Assembly: GCA_947462335.1 (NCBI GenBank)
Contig: OX381707.1
Location: 15,281,418 to 15,345,417, forward strand
Length of the DNA: 64,000 nucleotides
Reading direction: 5' to 3'
Origin: Harmothoe impar
Taxonomy: Eukaryota; Annelida; Polychaeta; Phyllodocida; Polynoidae
Shown here: in pieces, positions 53,480 through 63,956 of the stretch
Numbering within the stretch: the stretch's first letter is position 1
Layout: each line of letters opens with the position of its first letter
Program-made: the position numbers and the translations under genes
The notes under the pieces: model-generated
Database searches by the model: none
What the model was told of the DNA's origin: nothing
The model's input: only the letters and a program-made list of their open reading frames with translations

Positions 53480-53635
53480 CCCTTTAAGGGCAGCATAGCA
53501 CTTTAAAATTACATGTCCTTTGTCGTCATGAAGCACAAATACAGCCATGGCGAGTCTACTCACCAGCGCTGCATTCATGCATCATGCCAACCAAGGGGCA
53601 TTGATGCATGAATGCACAATGCGGCCCTTAAAGGG
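53480..53635. mobile_element. Palindromic MITE (piggyBac-like family), copy 5, short
   Basis: TTAA then CCCTTTAAGGGC at the left; GGCCCTTAAAGGG then TTGAA at the right. Contains 'catggcgagtctactcaccagcgctgcattc'-type modules. Confidence 0.75.
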
Positions 53636-53877
53636 TTGAATAAAAGTGTACCTTTGTGTTTATTTTTAGAAATGTGGTAGGGGAAGGCTAAAATGGCTTA
53701 TTCTACACAGTACAAATGTTAACAAACCTTCATTGATGATGTCACAGGGTCGTGAAATACGAACATGTGTTATTTCACGGGGGGAGTGAAATACGGCCTT
53801 AATGTAGTTAGGCTAATGGGACTGCCGTATTCCATGAAAAATAAATAACCCTATTATTAACCCTATAAAGCACTCAC

Positions 53878-54040
53878 CAGTTTGTACTTGCACCAGTCTA
53901 TGTCGAAGTCAGGTGTGAAGCGGTTGTCGATGCTGACGTAGGGGGCGCCCTCCCCGGGGCCGCACGCCCCCCTCAGGGCCTCCCCCACCTGCTTCAGGGG
54001 GTTGGAGAAGTCGCGGCTCCCCCCTACACGTACACGTACT
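53878..54040 (-). CDS. Internal coding exon of an unrecognised host gene
   Basis: 163 nt between a minus-strand acceptor ('ctcttgtcacttacag') and a consensus donor ('gtgagt'). Only one frame is open: one leading nucleotide and then 54 codons ending on a codon boundary. The peptide is strongly protein-like, with 'GGSRDFSNPLKQVGEALRG', then 'ACGPGEGAPYVSIDN' and 'FTPDFDIDWCKYKL'. Third positions are mostly C or G, in contrast to the AT-rich flanks. The plus strand also happens to have splice-like ends and an open frame, but that peptide is of biased composition (Ala, Val, Gly, Pro). Family not recognised. Confidence 0.75.
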
Positions 54041-55004
54041 CTGTAAGTGACAAGAGTTTTAACACACTAACGAATTTTCGAAAATTTGGGGAAAATTGAA
54101 ATAAAATACTCTTTTTTTTCTTTTTTTTCAAATAAATAGGTGCAATATTTTGTAATGGAAACTAGATATTCGTTTCCGTTCTCGAGTGACAACATTGTGA
54201 GTTTTTTTTCCTGTATATGGCTTGTGCTGTACATAAGGTTAGAGTTAGTAGGTAGGAAACCTCACTTAATAGACGATGCTATTTTGATAACTTGTACTAC
54301 AATGAACAGGCAGTCTTTGCGAAAACTTTTTGATCCCACAGGACATTCGGTCCTGCAAATTTTCAATGTTGCAGGACCAGTTACATTATTGAAGGACCGG
54401 ATAGCCACATATCTGACAATTTATATATCTTAAGTATAGAATATCTTTGTCCATTGAAAATACATTTTATTTGTAATCATCTATGGCTGAATCAGGATAA
54501 ATAGGCCTACATAGATTTGCACAATATATTGACAAACATATTTCAGGTTTAGAGACGGACTGAGTTATTTTAGTTCAGAAAAGTCATTTTCTAATTTTGA
54601 TATCAATTCCCCCAAGCAGCCAGAAATGGAAAACGCCTTTTTGAGAAACAAGTGGGAATCCTATACTCGTGAGTCGACGTTTTTTTCCACCTTTTGGGGT
54701 GCGGGGAAGGGGGTTCTATTTTGGCGGACAATGGCAAAACGAATTATTGAGGGCAATTTACATTTTATATCTCCGAGTTGGATCCGTAATCCAATTCATC
54801 AGAATTGATAAAATAGCATTACTCCCTGAACTGTTGGTAATAGTCTAGGTCTTATAGTAATCCCTGGATAGTGGGTACTGATATTACTTCTCCGGGGATG
54901 TATCAGTGCTGCCAGGGGGGTGATTACCACTGGAGCATGTATGATGAAGTACTCTGGGGTTCTAAACCCTCGTCTTCTATATTTCCTAGAATTGTGGATA
55001 ATTG
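54041..55004. other. Probable intronic sequence upstream of the exon
   Basis: T-rich tracts near 54110-54130. A 97-codon plus-strand frame at 54140-54433 lacks domains and splice context. No repeat was recognised. Confidence 0.4.
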
Positions 55005-55297
55005 GGCCAAAATAAAAAGGTTTGTTTCAGGTCACCCGACCGACCCTATGTAACCAGGGCCGACCCGAAGTCTTTTTATGCAATTTTGAAGAAATGTTTC
55101 TGTTTTTACAATTTTTTGGGGTCAATTTTAGGTTTACAGAACTTTTGACTTTTTTTCCCATTTTCACACTTTTTTGGGTCAATTTGTGGTGTGTCAAAAA
55201 AAATTAAAAAGTAAAAATTTTTTTTTTTTAATCCGACCTACCGACCCTAGAGTTTCATCCCATGTTACCTGAAACAAACCTTTTTTTTAATTTGGCC
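55005..55297. mobile_element. GGCCAAAAA-family MITE, copy 3
   Basis: Left 'gggccaaaataaaaaggttt' with 'gtttcaggtcacccgaccga'; right 'ttacctgaaacaaacctttt' with 'aatttggcc'. The immediate flanks do not give a clear TWA duplication. Confidence 0.8.
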
Positions 55298-56261
55298 ATG
55301 TGGATGTGCGGGACACCATGCATGGTTGAGGATGTTTGCTTTAACCCTTACGTGCCCAGAACTCCAAAAGTGCGCGCTTTTACACCTATATGTGTTCAAC
55401 AGAGCACCCTAGCTGCTATAATGGTCAAATCAGGATGGTTCTAGATGCAGATGAAGCACAATTACATAAGCTTACTAACGATATTAAATACTCTATGGTC
55501 ACATGTATAGAACATCAATGGTATGCATAAATACAAAATATAATGAGTTAGAAATGGCCTAAAAATCAATGAAAATGCGCGCATTGGCCAAAGGGAGTAA
55601 ACGAAATATTAACAAATAAAGGAAATATTGAAAAAATGGTGAAAAAAATGTGAAAAAAACTTTTTAAATGTTTTTTTTCTATAGATTACAATCCATCATG
55701 GGAATCAAGAACATTGGTAATATTCTTTCACTTTCAATATGTATGCCCTCAATCAGAATAGCAAAAAGCGTCTTTACCAAGCCAAATCAGTCTATTCCAA
55801 AGTAAAAGGGCCCTTTTTGGAAATATTAACCATTTCACCATACTGTTTAATATTAGGAAAAAAAGTTTCTGGTTGCCATGGTAACCCATATCATGACGTT
55901 TTTCCATACATTATTCAAAAGCCTATTCCATTAGCTTTCAGAAAATATAATATAAAGCATATCTTGGCACGAAATATTGTACTGTTACACAATCTACAAA
56001 TGATGTTGTGGAAACTGACTTTTGTCAAAATAGTCCTGGGCCGCATAGCCATAGTGCTTTACTGCAATATCCCTGTTAGGCCTGATTAAAAAAAAATAGT
56101 CAATGGATTTCCGTCATTATTTTCGGAAATAAAAGTTTGTTCATGGATTTCGCTTGCCTCACTAAAAACAACACATTTTCTTCTCTATGTTCTTGATTCC
56201 CATGATGGATCAACAAAAACGTGCTACGGTGTGCCGTCTGAGACCACTGAGGGTGTATAGA
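55298..56261. other. Unassigned sequence; contains an X-box palindrome
   Basis: GTTGCCATGGTAAC at 55872-55885 is a perfect RFX-type X-box. 'ccatcatgggaatcaagaac' (about 55692) and 'ttcttgattcccatgatgg' (about 56189) are near-exact inverse copies, marking a ~510-bp inverted-repeat element around 55690-56208. No gene was recognised. Confidence 0.5.
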
Positions 56262-56482
56262 TGGGGGAGGGGGTCCCCATGTCGAATGTCGATTTTAAGA
56301 AATGGCCATGTTACATGTCTATGTCGCTTAAAAATGCGCATGTCCCATGTCGATTTTAAGAAATGTTCATGTCCCCTGTCACTATCTTTTTAAGCCTCAT
56401 GTCACATATCACTAGGCCTCATGTCGCAAGTCGATTTAAAGAAAAGGCCATGTCGCCATGTCGAATTTAGGGGTCTACCCCC
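56262..56482. mobile_element. CATGTCGATTTTAAG-family repeat, copy 6
   Basis: Monomers 'atgtcgattttaagaaatg' between ends that can pair ('gtatagatgggggaggg' and 'ctacccccatac'). Same family as 26632. Confidence 0.65.
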
Positions 56483-56798
56483 ATACTGAGAATTATTCTC
56501 AGAGGCCGTTCTTTTATAAATTGATTAGCTCACTCCACTTTTCATGTATCTAGAATCTATTAACAAAAAAAAACTAAAAAATCCTAAAAATAAAAATGCA
56601 AATTTTGCTCGCCTGCACCATTTCTTCAACAATGAAACCCATTAACCAACTTTTTTTTGGTGTGGCCTTATCTATCTCTAACCTACAGATGGCATCACTG
56701 TAGACATTCTGCTCCATTCTGAGACAAAGGACGCCTCTATAAATGACGCTCTGTCTCTTCAAATCTCCAGCAGAGGTCTTCACTCACCCAGCACATTA

Positions 56799-57740
56799 TT
56801 GGTCCATAATCAAAATCACTTTGTTAACCATCACATAATTATCATCGGCCGGTGGCTGAATATGGCAGGCGTCGATGAGACTGCTTTCAACTTGCATAAT
56901 GCTGTATTGCCATCCTGCGTCAGTTACCCCTACTTGGGTGTTGAACTTGACAGTCGGTTAAGTCTGACTCCTCATATGAACAAAACCAAAAAGCTGTTTG
57001 GTAATAAGCTTCACAAGCTAAACGAGCTGCGTAAAACTGCCACTCGTGATATTTGTTTGACTGTATATAAGGTTATGATGTGTCCGGCAATTGACTATTG
57101 TTCATTCTACACTGGAGGAGCCCACTCGGGTGAGCTGGTTAAACTCCAGCGTATGCAAAACCGCGCCCTCCGAATATGTGAGAGAATAGCAATAAGAGAC
57201 CGCAGCATAATTGACTTGCATAATGACTGTAAGGTTGATATGTTAGATAGAAGGAGAAAATTACAATTGCTCGGAGTAATGTGGAAGAGGGCACATGGAG
57301 GCGGTGCGCTAGAACAGCCCAGAACACGCACCAGAGGTGATCCAAAAATCAAATTTGCCCAACGCAGAGCTAAAACGTGTTTCTATGAGAAATCACCATA
57401 CTATAGGGGTGTTAAATTATGGGATAGATTGGATAGGGATGTCCAGAAGTTAAACACTACCGTAAAACCTCGGCTATAAGCCGAATTTTATTTGGCGTTT
57501 TTATTTGCTATTAGCCGAATTTTAAGCCCCAAACTCCCATTCGGCTTATAGGCGAGGTTTTGATAATGTAGGAACATAGTGAAAACAAAATTCAAACACT
57601 TTTGTTATAAGCCGAATTTTTACTCCCAAACTCACATTCGGCTTATAACCGAGGTTGGCTTATAACCGAGGTTTTACGGTAATAAGAAATTCAAGAATGC
57701 CATCTCAAAATTGCCTCTGGAGTCAGCGGCCTACTTCTAG
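56799..57740 (+). pseudogene. 5'-truncated LINE (APE-type) C-terminal fragment, split by a MITE
   Basis: The frame covers the segment following the RT palm ('YLGVELDSRLSLTPHMNKT') and the C-terminal region ('KVMMCPAIDYC', 'LVKLQRMQNRALRI', 'RRRKLQLLGVMWKRA', 'KSPYYRGVKLWDRLD'). The RT catalytic motifs and the endonuclease are missing, so it is a 5'-truncated insertion beginning at about 56.8 kb. The first Met at 56799 is not a true start. A 220-bp MITE at 57460-57679 breaks the frame after residue ~220. Read without the insert and one TA, the frame continues to TAG at 57738-57740. It resembles the C-terminus of the LINE at 58598-61480 but is not the same family copy. Confidence 0.88.
57460..57679. 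mobile_element. 220-bp MITE nested in the LINE fragment (TA TSD)
   Basis: Ends CCGTAAAACCTCGG and CCGAGGTTTTACGG, inverse copies, with TA on both sides (57458-57459 and 57680-57681). The interior repeats 'ttataagccgaattttta' in both directions. TA duplication indicates a Tc1/mariner-type transposase. The insertion postdates the LINE fragment. Confidence 0.93.
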
Positions 57741-57799
57741 TCACCAAACTCCTTGTGCCAGCCCAATGACCACATAATTTGTTCATCTGTTCACATTGA

Positions 57800-58190
57800 T
57801 CCCCGGGGGGGGCCACTCCCTCAGATTTGGATCCCTTGTGTGAACACGATTCCAAGGGAAAGGGTCGGTTTTTGGGTCCTAGGCACGGGCCCGCGAGGGC
57901 CCTTGATAAGGGGTGCTTTTATAGCAAATTTTGGCAGAAAGGGGTACATTTTCAGAGCTTTGAAGGCTAATTTTTACTTTATTTTCTTATAATAGTTCTT
58001 GGTCACCCTTGAGAAGGCGATTTTTTGCAGGGTGACCAGTAATAAGGGTGTATTTTTCAGGGTCATCTGTGAATTAGGTCAGTTTTCTTGCTAATTTTCC
58101 CTTGAAAAGGATATGATTTTTGAAAATTTCGCCCCTTGATAAGGGTACCAGATTTGAGGTGATGTTCACACATAGTGACTATAGAAAAGA
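57800..58190. other. Possible short repeat with GTGTGAACA/TGTTCACAC ends
   Basis: 'cttgtgtgaacacgattcc' near 57835 and 'gatgttcacacatag' near 58165 can pair, and 'ccctcagatttgg' / 'accagatttgagg' also mirror. Boundaries and class are uncertain. Confidence 0.4.
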
Positions 58191-58597
58191 TGAGGTTGAG
58201 GTTTGAATTATTTTATTTGCAAAGACATCTCCTTTTGGGAGTTTTTATAGCTTTACAAAACATAGTAATGCTGTTATGCACAGTTATAATATGTGTATAT
58301 GATTAATTATATAAGTGCCGCTTCAAAGTCATTCAGCTTCCTTTCTGCTGCATCTGGGTGACTTCACCCAGGATGGATTTCAACTTGGGGAGTATTTTAC
58401 CAAGTCGGTTACATACTGTCGCGTGGTAGTATTGTTTTAATCAATAATCAGGTGGGTATAAAGTGTTATTTTTGTGGTAAGGCAAACGGGGAATGATACT
58501 TCACATCCATAGAATAGCAATTTATAGCAGTATTGTTCATGTACTGAGAGGGGCGATACATGACCGCTTCTGCTGCCAGGGTCGATTTCAGTGGTTA
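58191..58597 (-). other. Probable 3' UTR of the minus-strand LINE
   Basis: Follows the LINE stop codon on the minus strand. No ORF and no clear terminal repeat or A-tail were seen, so the element's 3' end is not placed. Confidence 0.35.
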
Positions 58598-61480
58598 TCA
58601 TTCCTGGAAGTCCTCGAGACCTTCAGCACCAATGGCTCTCTTAAAACCAGTAAGAGTATCAGCTTGTTGTTGCGTGCTGTCCAGCTTGTCCCAGAGTACT
58701 TTCCCCCTGAAGACAGGACTCTTTAGATATATATCAGTTTTTGGGTTTTGAATTTTCAGCCTGATCTTGTTATGATTTCTCAACCTTCTTGGTGCTGGGA
58801 CTATCATATTATCTTTCCTTGACCTCTTGTACATTAGGCTCAGTAGGCGGTAGTCACGACGGTCTTGCATATAGAACGAGGCGCACAGAGTTAACAGCTC
58901 ATCTACTCTTATGTCTCTGGCGTCCCAGATTTCAAGAGTTATCCGTAGACCATAATTATGTAGGCTTTGGAGCTTCCTAGGTACCCACGCAGGGCCTCCG
59001 TCTAGGAGAAAGTCCGAATAATCCATAATAGGAAGTACCATGGTATTGTAGATCTCTAAAGATAAAGAGCTATCCATGCATGGTCTAATGTGTTTCAACT
59101 GTGCAAGACGTATCTTCATTAGGTTTACAATCTTGGCTGACTGCAGCTTCCAGTTCAGCTCAGTGTCAACAATTACCCCTAGGTAATTATACGAGGCAAC
59201 TGTTTTCAGTGCCTTGTTATTGAGAACAATTTTGTGAGGCTCAAGATTTGGTGTGTTTCTATTTGAGTGAGTCCACATCAGCACAGTTTTTTCTGTGTTT
59301 ACTGTCAGCTTGTTTCGAACACACCAATTACTGACCTTATTGACATCTGACTGCAATAGCCGTATTACTGCCTCTGGATCCTTCCCAGTTGTCGTTAGGG
59401 CTAAATCATCCGCGTACATGAACACATGTGAGTTTTCCACAGTCTTAAAAATTTCGTCAACGTACAAGATAAACAAGAGGGGGCCGATAACTGACCCTTG
59501 AGGTACTCCGTAAGGGACGCTCCCACTACCAGACAAGTCTCCATTTACCAAACTACATTGAGTTCTCTCATTTAGGAAACTAGCAAACCACGTCAGGGCC
59601 TTTCTGCTTAAGCCTAGTACTTTTAGTTTCTGTAGCAATAACACGTGTGACACCGTGTCGAATGCTTTGCGCAGATCGAGATATACAGTTGCTGCTAGCT
59701 TATGCTTGTTCCTGGCTTCATATAACACAGTGGTCAGGGCCATAATCGCGTCTGCCGTCGATCGCTCTGGCAAAAAGCCGTATTGATGTTCGGCGATTAA
59801 ACCATTCTCCATGATGAATTGCAATAATTGTCCATGCATTATACGCTCGCTCAGCTTAGAAAAAACATTAAGTAAACTCACCGGTCTCCAGTTACCTATT
59901 TGAGTTTCATCACCTCCCTTCGGCAGTGGTACCACTGTAGCCTGCTTCCAGATACTAGGTACTTTTGCTGTTTCTATAGACCTATTTACTATCTGCTTCA
60001 GTACCTCGTGTTTGGCGCCTAGGAAGTCCTTTACCACACAAGTTCTTATGTTTTCTATCCCCGAAGTCTTATCAGTCTTTATTGTGGCGCAGAGCTTTTT
60101 ACTCTCCTCTAGCGTAATACTGATGCTCTCATGCAAGTCCAAGTAGTTATTTTCTTCCAGCAGATCATCCAGGTTGATTTGCGGGTCTGTCGCAGGGAAT
60201 TTTTCAGCAAGCTTTGGGCCTATGTTGCAATAAAAATTATTCACATAGGCTGGTAATTCACTCGGTGGGACTAGTCTGCCATCAGGGTCTTTTAGCGTCA
60301 TATCTGCCTGGGCCTCCTCTCCCTTCCAAATACGATTTATCTCCTTCCAAAATCTTTTCGGATCCGCCCTGAATCTTCTGAGTTTCTCTATTACAGTCTT
60401 CCTGTTACACTTGGTTATCTCCAGGTCAATCTGCTTAGAAACAGATCTGGCCTTTATTAAGGCATAGTTATAGACCCCTGGTCTAACATTCCTAGACCTC
60501 TTCAAGATCCTGCGCTTCTTTTTGACTAGTGTGGCTATGGCCTTACTATAGGACCTATCATCAAACATCTTTAATTTGAACTCCCGAACTGGATGTGCTT
60601 CATCCAGGTAGTCACCTACAATCTTCACAAAGTACCCATAAGCCTCTTCTGGGTCGACTGTGGGGTTTAGTAAGTCGTCCCAATTTGCACCTCTGCTAAA
60701 CTCCTTTGCTTTACGCTGGTCGTAGTTCTTATAACTTCTACCCTTAATAACTTTTTCGGTGATTTGTACTCGCGTATGTTGTCTTACCGCGTACATGGGT
60801 ATATGATCACTAAGAGTGTCAGTTATCAACCCCCGACTCATCACCTTAGTGCTATTTGTATATGCGTGGTCTAGGGTAGAGTTACCGTGTTCATGGTAGT
60901 GAGTGGGGCCGGTGTGTAGCAGTCTTAATTTGCTCTTTCTCAGGAATGAGGTAAGGTACTTGAATTTAGTGCTGTTGCGGGCCTGTGCATCCACATTCAG
61001 ATCGCCCAACACCCAGACTTCCTTTCTCCCTACCCTTGGGTCCTTGAGGATGTCCTTTAACCTTTTATAACACTCCTTCGGTTTCCCTCTTGGTGGTCTA
61101 TATGCACTGATAATAAACATGTAGCGATTATTTGGAATTGTCACTGTGTAGCACATGCATTCTAGGTCCTTGCTGAGTGTATTTAGGTCACTTAATACAG
61201 TCACATGCGGACGAAGATCTTGCCTCAGATAAGTTATCAATCCTCCCCCAGTTTTTGCTAACTCCACGGGTCTATCTTGTCTAATGAAGAAATATCCCGG
61301 CAAGTGTAGGTTGGAATTAAGATGGGTGTCATTAAGCCAACTTTCAGTGATGCTTACAATATCCAAGTTTTTAAGCAAGTGGCCATGCTTCTTATGCTTC
61401 TTATACCAACTTCGGACATTTATATTCAGAAGTTTCAGACCCCGGGACCCTCTCAAATGCTCAAAGTCTATGTAGGCCAT
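58598..61480 (-). CDS. Intact LINE ORF: APE endonuclease plus reverse transcriptase (960 aa)
   Basis: This polyprotein nicks target DNA and reverse-transcribes the element's RNA at the nick. The APE-type endonuclease (about residues 15-230) shows 'LLNINVRSW' (N21), 'ITESWL' (E46), 'GDLNVDA' (D160, N162) and 'SDHIP' (S224, D225, H226). The RT (about 510-775) shows 'NWRPVSLLNVFSKLSE', 'LDLRKAFDTVSH' (D602), 'GVPQGSVIGPLLFILY' (658-672), 'YADDLAL' (D691, D692) and 'NYLGVIVD'. A C-terminal region follows ('KSPVFRGKVLWDKLD'). All catalytic residues are present with no stop or shift, so it may be young and competent. It resembles CR1/L2/Rex1-type LINEs of the Jockey group; the exact clade is not settled. 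No ORF1 is visible upstream. Confidence 0.95.
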   Translation of the reverse strand: MAYIDFEHLRGSRGLKLLNINVRSWYKKHKKHGHLLKNLDIVSITESWLNDTHLNSNLHLPGYFFIRQDRPVELAKTGGGLITYLRQDLRPHVTVLSDLNTLSKDLECMCYTVTIPNNRYMFIISAYRPPRGKPKECYKRLKDILKDPRVGRKEVWVLGDLNVDAQARNSTKFKYLTSFLRKSKLRLLHTGPTHYHEHGNSTLDHAYTNSTKVMSRGLITDTLSDHIPMYAVRQHTRVQITEKVIKGRSYKNYDQRKAKEFSRGANWDDLLNPTVDPEEAYGYFVKIVGDYLDEAHPVREFKLKMFDDRSYSKAIATLVKKKRRILKRSRNVRPGVYNYALIKARSVSKQIDLEITKCNRKTVIEKLRRFRADPKRFWKEINRIWKGEEAQADMTLKDPDGRLVPPSELPAYVNNFYCNIGPKLAEKFPATDPQINLDDLLEENNYLDLHESISITLEESKKLCATIKTDKTSGIENIRTCVVKDFLGAKHEVLKQIVNRSIETAKVPSIWKQATVVPLPKGGDETQIGNWRPVSLLNVFSKLSERIMHGQLLQFIMENGLIAEHQYGFLPERSTADAIMALTTVLYEARNKHKLAATVYLDLRKAFDTVSHVLLLQKLKVLGLSRKALTWFASFLNERTQCSLVNGDLSGSGSVPYGVPQGSVIGPLLFILYVDEIFKTVENSHVFMYADDLALTTTGKDPEAVIRLLQSDVNKVSNWCVRNKLTVNTEKTVLMWTHSNRNTPNLEPHKIVLNNKALKTVASYNYLGVIVDTELNWKLQSAKIVNLMKIRLAQLKHIRPCMDSSLSLEIYNTMVLPIMDYSDFLLDGGPAWVPRKLQSLHNYGLRITLEIWDARDIRVDELLTLCASFYMQDRRDYRLLSLMYKRSRKDNMIVPAPRRLRNHNKIRLKIQNPKTDIYLKSPVFRGKVLWDKLDSTQQQADTLTGFKRAIGAEGLEDFQE

Positions 61481-61900
61481 TCTGGTATGAAATCGAAACC
61501 CACATCTGCCTCACCACAAACCACCGAGTATCTACGAGTAATAAACTCAAGAGGGTCAAGGCCCATTCTATCAAATATATTTATTTGATAGGAGTAACAT
61601 ATATACAGGGACAAAACACAGTAAGGTGCAGACATAATTCCCTTGGCGCAAAAAACGAGAGGGCACAAGGTAAAGATTGATTTAGCAGAGAGCAGGTACA
61701 ATCTAATGGTGTGGTACATAAATTTAAACAATAGGCATTAGTGTTCTCAAGGCGGAACAGCACAGCAGAACGGTTACAAACAAATACAAAAATTTATACA
61801 GAATAAAGTTGACCAGTCTGAGCTTGGCCAGTAACTTATAAGGCTATCAATACTTATTGACACAATTTATAATGTCAGAAAAAGTAACTTAGTTTCTTAG
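61481..61900 (-). other. Presumed 5' UTR of the LINE
   Basis: An 87-codon frame (61468-61731, minus) overlaps the LINE start by 13 nt but has no zinc-knuckle or coiled-coil ORF1 features. The 5' boundary of the element is not defined. Confidence 0.35.
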
Positions 61901-63097
61901 AACTCCTGTTTTATCAATGAGTACTGCAGTAGGTGGTGAGTGTCTTTTGTATTTGGATAAATGCGAGTCTCCTTCGAAAATAGTTGTACTATATGGATAG
62001 GGAGTGGCCCCCCCGGGCATTGATCCTCTTCTATACATGATCATCTTCATACATTTATACACAATTCTGTACCAAAGGACATCATAGTAGAAATAGCGCC
62101 GTGGCTTGTAACAATAAATTGTAAGTTCAACCACGTGTGCACAGAAAAAAGTCCTCTGGGACTAGCTGTGCAATAAATGAAACTGAAACTGTCAAGAAGC
62201 GGTCAGAGAGACTGGGTGAGTGAATGGTACAAGAGAGACTATTTCTCAGACGATGTCTGCTCAGAATGATTCTGCTCATCACAGTGCAGTTCAATAAACT
62301 GACACCAGGCGGCAATAGTCATCTCCAGTTGGCAGCAATGCAGGATGCAAGGGGGGAAACGCTGTGTAGTTGCCACGTAGCGACAGAATTATAAACTAAT
62401 CTGTCAAAACATGGATGTCAGCCCAGCTGCAGTGGAAAACTGTCTCAGGGGTGCCATCTGGTGAGTACTAGGGGAAGTGGCCAAATAGGAACAGTGCTGT
62501 TTGTATTTGTGAAATAGGCCATTTAGCAGTTGATGAAAACCTTTTGTTTACCCACAAGGACAGGGTCTCCAGTGTTCTCTAGAGGATATATCATGTTTCA
62601 TGATCCATTATGTTTATTGGTCATAACAGGTTCAATAGACTTCAACACAACAATGTGTATCAGCTGCTCAAAGTTAGATAATTACTGATCTCAGAAAAAA
62701 CACAATGTCATCTGAACTGTTGCATTCTCTTTTCTCATGCATATACATTCCTTTAGAATGTATCAGACACAAAGAGGAGAGTGTATTTTATGTTGTTGTA
62801 ACATTGATTGATAGCCACATGCTGTAATATTACTGTAATTTGGATTTCCCTAAGGTATGCTGAGCTGGACAGCAAGACTTGTGTGCTTTGGTTCGTAATT
62901 TCACCACCAGGTGTCCTTGTTGCTGCATTCTCTCCCCCTTGAAGGATGCTGAACCATCGGTATCCCAACTGGCTGACCACCATGTTCATGATGACTAGAG
63001 GAGAAATGTGCCACCTCGCCAGTTAGTTCTCACCGAGCGTTTCCCACTCACAATTCTAGTACTGTTCTAGTCTGCTATGTGGTAAGGCCGTTTTATT
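61901..63097. other. Unassigned sequence
   Basis: A minus-strand frame at 62753-62989 is preceded by a pyrimidine-rich 'cacatttctcctctag' and starts 'MNMVVSQLGYRWFSIL', but no donor or homology supports it as an exon. Nothing else was recognised. Confidence 0.35.
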
Positions 63098-63468
63098 TTG
63101 ATTACTTGGATTACGGATCCGCCGCCGAGATTTTTGGCATTTTGCAAAAAAAAAAAAAGTTTTTTTTTTTTTTTTTACCTTTCCCCTCCGAGATTTTTTG
63201 AGAATTTTTACCAAAAAAAAAAAAAAAGTACATGTTGACCAGCAAAAGGTAGAGCGAGGCCTTTCAGATTGGGGGCAATTCTCAATATATCTTCATTAGA
63301 TTGCCTAGAAATGAGATTTTCCATGCCTTTTTTTTTTTTTTTTTTTTTGCCTCTGCCCTTCGGGAAATTTTGTGATCTGGTGCCCCCCGTAGGGCAGCTT
63401 TTTTTTTTTTTTTTTTGCCTCTGCCCTTCCAAAAATTTGGAAGCAAAAGCCCGTAATCCAAGTTATCA
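63098..63468. mobile_element. MITE with TTGATTACTTGGATTACGG ends and homopolymer interior
   Basis: The left end TTGATTACTTGGATTACGG and right end CCGTAATCCAAGTTATCAA are inverse with one mismatch. The interior has two ~90-bp related segments with poly-A and poly-T tracts and a repeated 'tttgcctctgcccttc' module. ORFs of Lys or Phe runs here are artefacts. Confidence 0.8.
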
Positions 63469-63534
63469 AAAAAAGGTGGCCTAAGTGAGAGTGGTGAGAA
63501 TGTCCCTTTAATTGGTGGTTCTGCTACAGCGATT

Positions 63535-63652
63535 CTCTTATCTAGTTTTCCCTGACTTACACCAACATTTCACAAAATTCTCTGACTTTCCATAACTTCC
63601 CCTGACCACTTTTACTCCCATGAATTTCCCTATGAACCTGTGCCAACCCTGT
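63535..63652. mobile_element. TTCCCTGAC-type MITE fragment (CCAACCCTG end)
   Basis: Repeated 'ttccctgac', 'ttctctgactttcc' and 'cccctgacc' units ending in 'gtgccaaccctg', as in the elements ending at about 13177 and 45189. The left end is unclear. Confidence 0.5.
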
Positions 63653-63721
63653 GAGACCTTTAGTGAGAAATACTATTTCACCAATATATCTAATATTTAT
63701 CAATAGTCTAATCTGGTATAA

Positions 63722-63956
63722 GGCCGAAAAAAATAGGTTTGTTTCAGGTCATCCCCCGACCGACCCTAATCAAAACAGGGCCGACCCTACGTTTTTTAAT
63801 GCAAACTTCCGTATTTTTACCCTTTTTGGGATCGATTTTAGGGTCTTCGGAAAGGCTGGCTAGTCCTTTTTAAAGAAAAGTTTGTTTTTTTAAAATCCGA
63901 CCTACCGACCCTACATTTTCTGCCCATGTTACCTGAAACAAACCTTATTTTTGGCC
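63722..63956. mobile_element. GGCCAAAAA-family MITE, copy 4 (TAA TSD)
   Basis: TAA on both sides (63719-63721 and 63957-63959), ends GGCCGAAAAA and TTTTTGGCC, inner 'gtttgtttcaggtcatccc' and 'ttacctgaaacaaacc'. Confidence 0.88.

Noticed and set aside
53881..54040. Plus-strand reading of the same exon, which also has AG and GTAAGT at its ends
   Set aside because: The plus-strand peptide is biased (Ala, Val, Gly, Pro) and its acceptor lacks a pyrimidine tract; the minus-strand reading has better codon use and signals.
62753..62989. Minus-strand frame starting MNMVVSQLGYRWFS with an acceptor-like tract
   Set aside because: No donor, no recognised domain, and the second half is AT-rich and unlike a protein.
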